Positions 16,715 to 26,500 of a stretch of DNA of 58,418 nt are shown piece by piece. The DNA comes from an uncultured Opitutales bacterium (GTDB taxonomy: Bacteria > Verrucomicrobiota > Verrucomicrobiia > Opitutales > Intestinicryptomonadaceae): assembly GCA_900548275.1 (NCBI GenBank), contig URJY01000009.1:1-58418 (forward strand). The letters are read 5' to 3'. The notes below the pieces were generated by a model. It had not been told where the DNA came from. It saw only the letters and a list, made by a program, of their open reading frames with translations, and did no database searches. Within the stretch, counting starts at the first letter, position 1. The number at the start of each line of letters is the position of its first letter. A program made the position numbers and the translations under genes.

Positions 16715-19700
16715 ATGATGAAAAAACTCTTCGCGTTTCTCGTTCCGTTTTCGGCGTGCATTGCGCTTTTTGCTCAGTCGGGGACGGGCGATATGTCGCC
16801 GATGTCGTATGTGGTCGTCGGCGGAAACACTCCCATCGAGATTGTCGATGCACCCGAGGGGGTCAAGCTCCTCCACCGCACTTGGGGCCCCGAATCGGAG
16901 CGCAAATTTTCCGTGCGCATATATGCCCCGACTTCGACGGCCGAGTGGCGCAGGGTTTCGGTGAAGCTCAAGCCCGCAGCGGGGCGCGGCTTTTATTTGG
17001 CTGTCGGCGGCGAGGAGGAAAAGTCGCCGAGCGGTCTGCCGCGCCGCGCCGCTTTTTACGACAACTTTTCGGTGAACGGCAAGTTGCTGCCCAACGGCGG
17101 CTTCGAGAACGGGCAGTCAGAGTGGACTATACTTCGCCGCGGCGAATTTCCCGCGCGTTTGATGTTTGCCCCGCGCAAATTGGGGCGCGGCGGGCGCGTG
17201 GCGTTCGCCAATTCGTCATCCGCCGTCTACCGCAAGTTTACGGTCGATTCCGACGGCGTGTTCGAGCTTTCGTTCGACGTGCGAGGGGCGGAGGTTTCCG
17301 ACTTCGAAAGCGACGTTCCGCTGAACCTGCGCAAGTTCGCCAATATGGGGTTTGTCGACGAAAATCCGTCGGACGGCATCGGCGGATGGACAGACGAGGG
17401 TGCGAAGAAGAGTTTCAAAAAGCTGCGTTCCAAGATCGGCAGGACGAAGTTCGAGGGGATTTTGTTCGACATTCTGAACCCCGAGAAAAATTCTGGCTCG
17501 TCGGTGCTCACTTTTTCGTCGAAGCGCGCGCCCGTAATTTTGGAGAACGCGGAAATCGACCTTTCGGAAGAGGGGGTTGCCTCCGATTTCCTCTATCTTC
17601 TTCACACCGCTGTGGACGACGGAAAAATCGTACGCGGGGGCACGTTCGCGTATGTCGCCGCCACATACGAAGACGGCTCGTCGAAGACCTTCCCGCTGCA
17701 TTTCGGAACGGATGTCGGCGACTGCTGGAAGCCCGACCGTTTCGCCCGCAACGCCAAGACTGTTTTGCTTGCGTCGAAGAAGCGCAACAGGGGCGCGCTT
17801 TACCTTTCGCGCTTTCCGCTCGATTCCTCCAAAAAGCTGAAATCCGTCGAGCTGAAATCGCGCCGCGACATCACTTGGGTTGTCGTCGCCGCAACTCTTT
17901 CCGACCGCAAAGTTTTGACTTGCGAGACCGTAACCCCGCAGGACAATCCCGATTGGATCGCCGCCGATATGCCCGAGGACGTAACGGTAATCGACGGCAG
18001 CGCGCTCGATATGCGCATATTCGGCAAGCCCGAAGAGGCGGGCAAGTACGGGCGCGTGGTAGTCTCTCCGCGCGGGACGATGGCGTTCGAAAAGCGTCCC
18101 GAAAAGGACGTGCGATTCAAGGGCTTCACGTTCTATCCGCAGGAATTTCTGCGCGGTTTCGACGCCGACCAAGCGCGCGAGAACTCGCGGCTCTATGCGG
18201 CGCAGCTGCCGAAGAACGGCTACAACTTGGTGCGCATTTCGTTCGACTATATCAAGGACGACGCGCGCCGCGCCGAACGTTCCGCCGAGTACGACAAAAT
18301 CGACTTCCTCATTTCCGAGCTCAAGCGCAACGGCGTATACATCCACCTGCCGCTTGCGTGGTACGACATCGGCACTAAGAACTACCATTTCTTCAAGCGC
18401 AACGACGTAAAGTTCCGCGCAATAATCGGCGAGCCCGAGGCACGCGCGATGTGGCGCGAGACCGCCCTCGAGCAGCTCAACCACTACAACCCCTACACGA
18501 AGCTCGCGTGGAAGGACGACCCCGTCTTTCAGGTAATCGAATACTACAACGAGCTCAACATATGCTTCAACTGCTTCGACCAGTTCCTGCCGAGCACGCA
18601 GGAGCTTGTCCGCAAACGTTGGCGGCAGTGGCTTGCCGCGCGCTACGGCACGGTCGAAAAGCTCAACGCCGCGTGGAGCGGCGCAGGTTGGGCGAAAGGG
18701 GCGGGACATCCGCTGGGTTCGTTCGAATCCGCCGAAGTCCCGCGCGGCGGTTTCGACTGGGAACGCTTCTGTCAGGACGCGACCGCCGAATTTCTCGAAT
18801 TCTGCCGAAAGACCGTGCGCGATGCGGGCTATCGGGGAATAGTCGTGCAGCGCAATCTCGGACGCTCGCCGTTCGACGCTTGGATGCGCGGCAAAACATC
18901 CGAAAGCGTCATCACAAATTCGTACTACGAACATCCGTCGGGCTTGTACACCCCCGGTTCCGACCACACCTGCGGGCAGGCGAGTTCCATCGCCACCGAG
19001 GCGGGTTACTGGCGCACAATCGCCGTGTCTAAAATCTTCGACCGTCCGCTTACCGCCACCGAATACAACCATTGCTACTGGAACAAACACCGCTTCGAGA
19101 TGATGTCGCTATTCGCGCCGTACTCGGCATTCCAGAATTTCTCGACGCTCGTAATCCACGCAAACGCGGTCGAATGGAAGCCGCGCGCGCGCAAGGCGCT
19201 TTCGCCGTTCAACGTGCGCGAATCCCCCGCGATACGCTGCGCCGAGCTTTTCAACCAGAGCTTCTTTATGCGCGGCGACATCAAGCCGTCGGAGCGCAGG
19301 GTCGATATGCTCGTTTCGAAAAAGTTCGTGGACGAAAACCGCAACGCGCTATACGGTTTCGGCGGACAGCAGATGCGCATACCGCTGATGGTGGGCTTTG
19401 CCGTAAAGCCCGATTCGCCCGCTCCCGAGGCGTTGCGCGGCGTAAAACCGAAAAACGCCGACGTCGAAATCACGCCGAACGGAAGCTCCGAAGTCATAAC
19501 TGCGGGATGGTTTCAAACGCTCGTCGATTCCAACAACGGTACGTTCGACATTTCCAAATTCGTCGAAGAGCTGAAAAAGCGCGGCATACTTCCGCGCGGC
19601 AACGCAAGCGACCCCGCCAACGGCGTCTACCAGACCGACACCGGACAGATTACGATGGACTCGAAAAATATGACGATGAAAGTCGTCAGCGATTTCTCGT

Positions 19701-20116
19701 GCGCGGCGACCGTCCACAAAAGCGCGGAGGTCGATATGGGCGCGCTGAAGCTTTTACACACAAGCGTGCCCGCGTCCGTGGGAGTCGTGTCGCTCGACGG
19801 CAGAAAGATTTCCGAAAGCTCTCGGCTCGTGTTCGCGTACGCAACGGAGGAAAGCAACATCGATTCGCTTACGAGCTTCGACGGCGTGCTTTCGATTCGC
19901 GAGGGGCGCGGGCCGATTGCGATGAGGCGCGGCAAAGTGCGCGCGCGGCTCAAACTCGACGCGTCGAAAAAATACTCCGTCTATCCGATTGCCCTGAACG
20001 GCGCAAGACGCGAAAGGCTCGACCTCAAATTCGAAAACGGCGTGCTCGAAATCGACATCGACAACGGCAAACTCGGGAACGGCGCGGTTGCGATGTTCGA
20101 GATTGTCGCGGAATAA
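16715..20116 (+). CDS. Exported clan GH-A glycoside hydrolase-like protein, copy 1
   Basis: A 1133-aa protein with a signal peptide (MMKKLFAFLV...ALFAQ). The N-terminal part holds a CBM-like jelly roll with the LLPNGGFENG pattern (near 125). The centre is a TIM-barrel hydrolase resembling GH42/GH5-type clan GH-A enzymes: EYYNELN with candidate acid/base Glu613, and ATEYNHCYW with candidate nucleophile Glu783. Trp/Tyr-rich stretches such as HYNPYTKLAWKDDP suit sugar binding. The C-terminal beta domain contains VYQTDTGQI and DASKKYSVYPIAL. The CAZy family could not be named. I chose the ATG at 16715; the open frame extends upstream into the tRNA region without signal-peptide sense. Its paralogue follows 27 bp after its stop. 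Confidence 0.8.
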   Translation: MMKKLFAFLVPFSACIALFAQSGTGDMSPMSYVVVGGNTPIEIVDAPEGVKLLHRTWGPESERKFSVRIYAPTSTAEWRRVSVKLKPAAGRGFYLAVGGEEEKSPSGLPRRAAFYDNFSVNGKLLPNGGFENGQSEWTILRRGEFPARLMFAPRKLGRGGRVAFANSSSAVYRKFTVDSDGVFELSFDVRGAEVSDFESDVPLNLRKFANMGFVDENPSDGIGGWTDEGAKKSFKKLRSKIGRTKFEGILFDILNPEKNSGSSVLTFSSKRAPVILENAEIDLSEEGVASDFLYLLHTAVDDGKIVRGGTFAYVAATYEDGSSKTFPLHFGTDVGDCWKPDRFARNAKTVLLASKKRNRGALYLSRFPLDSSKKLKSVELKSRRDITWVVVAATLSDRKVLTCETVTPQDNPDWIAADMPEDVTVIDGSALDMRIFGKPEEAGKYGRVVVSPRGTMAFEKRPEKDVRFKGFTFYPQEFLRGFDADQARENSRLYAAQLPKNGYNLVRISFDYIKDDARRAERSAEYDKIDFLISELKRNGVYIHLPLAWYDIGTKNYHFFKRNDVKFRAIIGEPEARAMWRETALEQLNHYNPYTKLAWKDDPVFQVIEYYNELNICFNCFDQFLPSTQELVRKRWRQWLAARYGTVEKLNAAWSGAGWAKGAGHPLGSFESAEVPRGGFDWERFCQDATAEFLEFCRKTVRDAGYRGIVVQRNLGRSPFDAWMRGKTSESVITNSYYEHPSGLYTPGSDHTCGQASSIATEAGYWRTIAVSKIFDRPLTATEYNHCYWNKHRFEMMSLFAPYSAFQNFSTLVIHANAVEWKPRARKALSPFNVRESPAIRCAELFNQSFFMRGDIKPSERRVDMLVSKKFVDENRNALYGFGGQQMRIPLMVGFAVKPDSPAPEALRGVKPKNADVEITPNGSSEVITAGWFQTLVDSNNGTFDISKFVEELKKRGILPRGNASDPANGVYQTDTGQITMDSKNMTMKVVSDFSCAATVHKSAEVDMGALKLLHTSVPASVGVVSLDGRKISESSRLVFAYATEESNIDSLTSFDGVLSIREGRGPIAMRRGKVRARLKLDASKKYSVYPIALNGARRERLDLKFENGVLEIDIDNGKLGNGAVAMFEIVAE

Positions 20117-20143
20117 ATGCAAACATACGACACACTTCAAACT

Positions 20144-23100
20144 ATGAAAATAAAATATTATGTATCCGCCGTTGCCTCGATGCTTTCGGCGTTCGCGTCC
20201 GTACTATCCGCCGTACCCGACCGCACCGTTGCGGGAGAGTGTGTTGCCCGCGTAACCGCCGCCGCCGACTTCCCGCTTACCGAAGCCGGGGGAACGAACG
20301 GTACGCGCATCGGTTCGTACACATACAAGGGCAACAACGGAAACAATGTGTACGTTGTATACGGCACGCGCAAAAACAAAAATCCCGACGAATGGGAGGA
20401 GTTTTCGTTTTCGTTCGTGCCGTCCGAAAGCGGAACGGTCAGATTCTCGCTCAACGGCGCGGAGAGAAGGCGCGACGGCAAAATCCGCAAACTCGCCTCG
20501 TATTACGACGAAGTAAAAATCGACGGCAGCCTCATTCCCAACGGCGGCTTCGAAGACGGTCTGCGCGGCTTTTCAACCCCGCAGGCAACGCCGCCGCGCA
20601 TAGAGCGCAACCGCGAAACCGTAAAGTCCGGCGGCAAATGTCTTCGCGCGTGGTCGCGCACATACACGGGGTTTGTGGTGAAGGCGGAGAAGGGCAAACG
20701 CTGTTCGGTTTCGGTTTTAACGCGCCCCGCGGGCGAGCTGCTCGAAGACGACGACGTGTTTGTAGACCTTTCGGACGGCGGAAAAAACAAGACAATAAAA
20801 TATCCCGCAATTCCGCGGGACTCGTTCGAGACCGTCCGCTTCAAGTTCGCAAAAACTCCCGATGGCGGCGTTTCCGCGCTTCATTTCCCGCCGAAGGCAA
20901 ACGGGCGCAAGGGTGGAATCGGCGTGAAAGTAGGCGGAGACGGGACGGGAAAATTCCTCTACATACTCCATAAATTCGACGCCGAAAATGCGTCCGAGGG
21001 CGCGTATCTTGCGTCCATAACCGCCATTACCGCAGAAGGAAAATCTGTCCGCAAAATGGTGAGGTTCGGCATCGACGGACTTCCCGCCGACGCCTACCGC
21101 CCCGCGCACAACGCAAAGGCGGTGTACTTCGGCGACGCGGCGGGGAAAAAAGACGCGCTGTATTTTTCGCGATTCGAAATAGATTCGGATTCGCCCGTCG
21201 AACGCCTCGTTTTCCGCTTATGGGGCGAGGGTCGGTGGAGCGTGCTCGCCGCGACTCTTTCCGACAAGGAGGTCGCGCCTTTCGAAATCTGGAGTCCCGC
21301 TCCCGAAGAGTACGGCGTTGCCGACGTGCCGCAGGATATGCGCGTGAAGAAATCGAGCGCGCTCGACCTTTCGCACTATTTCGTCGAGGGCGAGGCGGGC
21401 AAATACGGGCGCGTGATAGTTTCGCCGCGCGGGACGATGGCGTTCGAAAAAAAGCCCGACGAAGACGTGCGCTTTAAAAGCTACACGATGAACCTTGCCG
21501 AATTTTTCAGATACCGCAAGGGTGCGGAGCGCAAAGCCGCGCTCAAAACATTCGCCGAACAGATAAAAATCAACGGCTACAACTGCGTGCGGATGTGTTT
21601 CGAAAACTACAAGAGCTACGACGAGCGCGGAAACTTCGCCGACAATATGGACGCGCTCGACTACTTCTTTTCGGAGCTGAAAAAGAACGGCGTGTATGTG
21701 CACCTTGTCATAACTTGGCTCGAACTGGGCGAGAGCATGGAGGAACGCGGCAAGCTTCCGCCCGAGGGCACCACGCGCGACGACTCCAAACTGCGCTGCC
21801 TCTTCGGCGAACCGAAGGCTTGGCAGGGATGGAAAAATATCGCCGAGCTGCAGCTCAACCACTACAACCCCTACACGAAACTCGCGTGGAAGGACGACCC
21901 TATGTTCGTGCAGATTGAGCATTTCAACGAACTTTCGATAGTGCTTTCGCGCCTCAAGCGCGGTACCGAAGCGACGCAGCGGTTCATCCTCGAAAAGTGG
22001 CGCGGATGGCTCGAAAAACGCTACGGCACAATCGAAAAGCTCAATGCCGCGTGGAACGAAAAGGGCTTTCTCTACAACAGCGGAACTTTCAAGTACACCG
22101 GATGGGAAGGCGTCGGCGCGCCGTTCGTCAAGAATCCCGACTGGCAGGCGTTCGCGCTCGAATGCAAAACGGAATACTTGGCGTACTGCAACAGGGTGGT
22201 TCGCGGACTCGGCTACAGGGGGATAATCGCGAGCGAAAACATAACCTCCGCCCCCGCGCAGAATCCGCCGCGCGCCGAAATGTTCGACTCGATAATCGCC
22301 AACACCTACTACGCACATCCGTCGAACTTCAACACCAAAAACGTAAGCACGAAACAGACGAGCTGCGTGGGCGAATTTTTCCCGAATCTGGCGTCCGTAA
22401 TCTCGCGCCGCTGCCCCGACCGACCCATTGGCATAACCGAATACAACCACTGTTGGTGGAACAAATACCGCTACGAAATGCTCGGCACGTTCGCGCCGTA
22501 CGCTGCATTCCACAATATGTCGATGCTCACAATCCACGAAAACAGCGTATCGAGCGGAATCGAAGAGCGCGAAAGAATGCGCCGACGCGTCGGCACGTTT
22601 ACGGTCGTCAGCTCGCCCGTTGCGCGCGCGTCCGAAGTCTTCGCGGCGTCGTTTTTCGTGCGCGGCGACGTCAAGCCCGCAAAGAGGCGCGTCGATTTCG
22701 TCATCGAAGACGCATATCTTCAAAAGAACCGCAACGAGGCGTACAGGGCGGCGAACAGCGAGCAGATGAAGGTTGCGCTCATCACGGGCTTTGCCGTCGA
22801 GAGCGGACACACCGTGCCCGAAGCCGTCCGCAAAGTGAAGGTAAAACCCGCCGATATGAAAATGCCGCCGATAGGCAGCTCCGACACGATAATGGAGGAC
22901 TGGTTTCAGGACGTTCTGCCGAGCGAGAACGGCGGCGGCTTCAACCTCGGGGGCTTCGTCGCAAAAATGCGCGAAAACAAAATTCTGCCCAAGCGCAACA
23001 TAACCGACATCGACGCGGGCGTCTTCCAGACCGACACCGGCGAAATCGTCTTCGACGCGTCGAAAAAATCCGTGAAAATACGCACGCCCAAATCGCAGCT

Positions 23101-23512
23101 TGCGGTTCTCGAAGCGAGCGAAAAGACCGACTTGGGCGATTTGAAAATACTCTCGACAAGCGTGTCGGCGGCAATCGGCATAACGTCGCTCGACGGAAGT
23201 CCGATACGCGAAAGCTCGCGGCTGATTCTCGCCTACGCAACCGACGAAGCCAACACCGATATGCGCGCCTCGTTCGACCGCCAGCGCGCGCTCGACTTCG
23301 GCAAAGCGCCGATACTTTTGCGCAAGGGCGTATTGCGGGCGAATCTCAAACTCGACGCGTCGAAAAAATACGCCGTCTATCCGCTCTGCCTCGACGGCAC
23401 GCGCCGCGCGCCGATTCCCGCAAAGTTCAAAAACGGGGTGCTGAAGCTGCGCATAGACACGGGCAAACTGCCCGACGGCATAACCACGATGTTCGAAATC
23501 GCCGCAGAGTAG
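20144..23512 (+). CDS. Exported clan GH-A glycoside hydrolase-like protein, copy 2
   Basis: A 1122-aa paralogue of the preceding gene with the same architecture: signal peptide (about 1-23), CBM-like region (SLIPNGGFEDG), TIM barrel and C-terminal beta domain. Catalytic candidates are Glu596 in EHFNELS and Glu766 in GITEYNHCWW. It shares long stretches with copy 1, including KYGRVIVSPRGTMAFEKKP and HYNPYTKLAWKDDP. An ATG at 20117 is in frame directly after the upstream stop, but the ATG at 20144 gives a proper signal peptide. Differences near the active site suggest related but different substrates. A strong terminator follows. The two genes are probably one transcript. Confidence 0.8.
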   Translation: MKIKYYVSAVASMLSAFASVLSAVPDRTVAGECVARVTAAADFPLTEAGGTNGTRIGSYTYKGNNGNNVYVVYGTRKNKNPDEWEEFSFSFVPSESGTVRFSLNGAERRRDGKIRKLASYYDEVKIDGSLIPNGGFEDGLRGFSTPQATPPRIERNRETVKSGGKCLRAWSRTYTGFVVKAEKGKRCSVSVLTRPAGELLEDDDVFVDLSDGGKNKTIKYPAIPRDSFETVRFKFAKTPDGGVSALHFPPKANGRKGGIGVKVGGDGTGKFLYILHKFDAENASEGAYLASITAITAEGKSVRKMVRFGIDGLPADAYRPAHNAKAVYFGDAAGKKDALYFSRFEIDSDSPVERLVFRLWGEGRWSVLAATLSDKEVAPFEIWSPAPEEYGVADVPQDMRVKKSSALDLSHYFVEGEAGKYGRVIVSPRGTMAFEKKPDEDVRFKSYTMNLAEFFRYRKGAERKAALKTFAEQIKINGYNCVRMCFENYKSYDERGNFADNMDALDYFFSELKKNGVYVHLVITWLELGESMEERGKLPPEGTTRDDSKLRCLFGEPKAWQGWKNIAELQLNHYNPYTKLAWKDDPMFVQIEHFNELSIVLSRLKRGTEATQRFILEKWRGWLEKRYGTIEKLNAAWNEKGFLYNSGTFKYTGWEGVGAPFVKNPDWQAFALECKTEYLAYCNRVVRGLGYRGIIASENITSAPAQNPPRAEMFDSIIANTYYAHPSNFNTKNVSTKQTSCVGEFFPNLASVISRRCPDRPIGITEYNHCWWNKYRYEMLGTFAPYAAFHNMSMLTIHENSVSSGIEERERMRRRVGTFTVVSSPVARASEVFAASFFVRGDVKPAKRRVDFVIEDAYLQKNRNEAYRAANSEQMKVALITGFAVESGHTVPEAVRKVKVKPADMKMPPIGSSDTIMEDWFQDVLPSENGGGFNLGGFVAKMRENKILPKRNITDIDAGVFQTDTGEIVFDASKKSVKIRTPKSQLAVLEASEKTDLGDLKILSTSVSAAIGITSLDGSPIRESSRLILAYATDEANTDMRASFDRQRALDFGKAPILLRKGVLRANLKLDASKKYAVYPLCLDGTRRAPIPAKFKNGVLKLRIDTGKLPDGITTMFEIAAE

Positions 23513-23530
23513 GGCGTTCGACCGCCACGC

Positions 23531-23570
23531 AAAACGCGCCGCAAACTTTCGAATGCGGCGCGTTTTTTTT
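23531..23570 (+). terminator. Rho-independent terminator after the GH-A pair
   Basis: A 10-bp stem ACGCGCCGCA / TGCGGCGCGT with a 10-base loop, then eight Ts. A shorter A-run on the other side could also give some termination of the convergent gene. Confidence 0.88.
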
Positions 23571-23579
23571 GCGGCAGGA

Positions 23580-26500
23580 CTACTCGAACACCGCGAGCGG
23601 AAATTCCGCGGGCGTCGATTCTATCTTCGTCTTCGCCGCCGAGTTCGTCAGCCTTGCGTCGGCTTCGGGCGACTTCGCGTCGTCGAAATCGTCGACGATT
23701 ACGCCAACACCCATCACTACGTTTTTGTCCAACTTCTGCGGAAGCATCGCGGTAGCCTCGAACTCAAGCTCGAGCCGATAGCCGTCGGCGGTTCTTTGGG
23801 ACGCGCCCTTTACGTCGTCGGCAAACGTGTGCACTTTCGCTCCGAGAATGCCGAGCGTCAGCTGCACGTCGGGCACGGAAAGCCTGTAGACTTTCGCAAC
23901 GTCCGAACCCTTTTGCTTCCAGATTTTGAAGTGCCAGTCGTCCGAGCCGAGCCGCCGCTCTTCGGGCGTGTCGGCGGCGTTTGCGAGCGCGTCGAAAATT
24001 ATCTCCACGGCGTCGGCGTGCGCTCCCGCGTCGGCTGAATCTCCGTCGGCTTCGAGGAACTTGTCGTCGCGCACGAACACCGCAACGCGCAGCTTGTCGC
24101 CGTCGCGCAGTATTTTGTATTGCGCCGAAAACTGCGCCGCAGTCGGATTGATTGCATTGCGCCACAGCTTTTCGGAGCGGCGCATATTGTCGAGCTTCAG
24201 CGGCGCGACCTTCTCCCACTTGTTCCAGTTGGAGCCGACTTCGCCGAAATCCGAGTCGGCATTTTTTACGAGCACCGCGCGGAAACTTTTCGCGAAAGTG
24301 AAGTCGCGCTTTACGGGCGACGAAAGCGAGAGCGAAATTTTTTCGGAAAACTTTTTTATTCCCGTGCCTGAAATCTTTGCGGGCGACTTGAACGCGAATT
24401 TGCGCCCGTCGTTTTCCGCAATCGCGAAGCTTTGCGAGTCGCCGCGAAGCCCGATTTTTCCGCACATTTGCGCCGCATACGGGTTTTCGACCGCGACCGA
24501 AAAACCGTCGGGACAAAGCGGCATAAACTTTACGTTCGGCACCGTCGGCGCGTTCGATTTCCACTTCGCCGCTTTCAACGCCGCCGCCAGTTCGTCGGCA
24601 TTTGCCGCGCACAAAAACACGGGGAAAATCGAGAGCCGCAGACCGTCCGAGCCGTCCGCGTTTTTGTCGAAACTTCTTTCGTGCCCCATGATGTCGAAAA
24701 GCTCCGTGCCGCGCGGAGCGGCGAACGACATTTCGGGCGGGCGCACCGTTCCCCTGTCGAACTCCTTTTTGCACGCCCAGATTGCGGCGACCGTCCCGCC
24801 TTTCCCGTCGTCGAACACAAAGCAGCGCGTGTCGGCAAAAAGCTTCAACTCGAAAAGGAACTTCGATTCCCCAAGAAGATTGCCGAGCGTGTTCGGCACA
24901 ATGTGGTACGCGTACGGCGACAACGCCGCGTCCATCTGCGACACCCCGTAGTTGGAGGCGTTCATTGATTTTATGTTCGCGTACTTCAAGCCCACAAGCC
25001 AAGTGCGCGCGCGCAGGGCGGTTGCCAGCCTTTCGCCGTGTCCGATGTCGTACGTGTACGGAAGCACGCCGCGCAGCGGGTTCGCGCGCCGCTCCAAATC
25101 GGTTATGAATGGCACGTCGTAGCAGTGCACGGGCAGCCAGTGCATGCCTTCGGGCGAGTACACGTCGATGTTTTCGTAGCCGTGCTTTTTAAAAACGTCA
25201 AAGAGACTTTCGTAGTTTTCGTCGAGGGTGGGGCGCGGATATTCGGGCGCGCCGCGGTAGATGTGCGCGCCCGCGCAGTCGTACTTTACGCCGCGCTTTG
25301 CGGTCTCTTCGAGCAGCCTGTCGAAGAACGTTATTCTGTCTTCGCGCGCGAGCGTCGAGGTAATGCTCGTCGAAAGTCGCGCGGACGGATTGCCCTTTCT
25401 TATCCCCCGCGCGACGGCGCATTCTATCTCGACGAATTTTTCGAAATTTTCGCGGGTTGCGAACACGGGGTTTGCAAAATACTTCATTGCGCCCTCGGGC
25501 TCCACCGCATTCTCCCAGACCTCCACTCCGTCGTACTTGCGCGTTATGTACTCTGCGACCTTTTCGACTTTCGCCAGATATTCGGGCGTGAGGTCTCCGC
25601 CGCCGCGCCTGAAATCGTCGAGCAGCAACGCCTTCTTCCACCGCATATTCGGGATGGAAAACCAGTTCGTATTTTCGAGGAACACGAACGACCTGCCTAT
25701 CTGTTTGTCGCGCGTGATTCTGCCGACCGGCGAGCTGAGCGAATCTATTCCGTATTTTTTCGCCTCGTGAGAAATGAGGTTGTCGCGGTTCGTGTATCCC
25801 GCGCGCGCGCCGTAGCCGAGCTTTTTGTACCACGCCAGAATCTCGGGAAAATTCTGCTGAGTGCTGAGCGGGTCTACATATGTGTCTACAAACAGATTCT
25901 TGTGCTTGTGTTTGTTTTCGAGAAAATCGACAACTGCAAAACGCGATATTTCGTAGCGTTCGCTTCCGCCGTCCGCCGCCGCGCGCGTCTTGAGCACGAA
26001 CAGACCGCGTCCGAATTTTTCGACGGGCAGCGGAATTTTCGCAACTCCGTCCGCTCCGCATTCGAAATCGAAACGCTTCGAGAACACGCGTTCGCCGAAG
26101 AAGTCGAAAATCTCCGCGTCGATTCTGCCCTTTGCATTCGGCGCGGCGACAACCGCAATGCGCGCGCCCGCGGGCTTCCCGTGCCCGATTAAATTGTGTT
26201 CGAAGTCGGACTCGAAAAACGCGTCAGCCGACGGCGGTTCGAAATCGGTCGCCTTTGCGCCGCGCTCGAGCTGCATGCCGTCGAGCCTGCAAACGGCGGG
26301 CGAAGCCGACGACGCTTCGAAGACGAGCGGCACAATCTGCGGCTTGTCAATGTCGAAAGTAAATTCGAACCGCTTCCAATCGCGCTCCAACTTGAATGTT
26401 TTTGCGTGCCAATTTTTCCTGTCGTACAATTTTGCCGCGTCCACCACCGACACCGCAAGCGACTGCCCGTCGGAATCCGACTTCGCCCAGACGCTGAACG

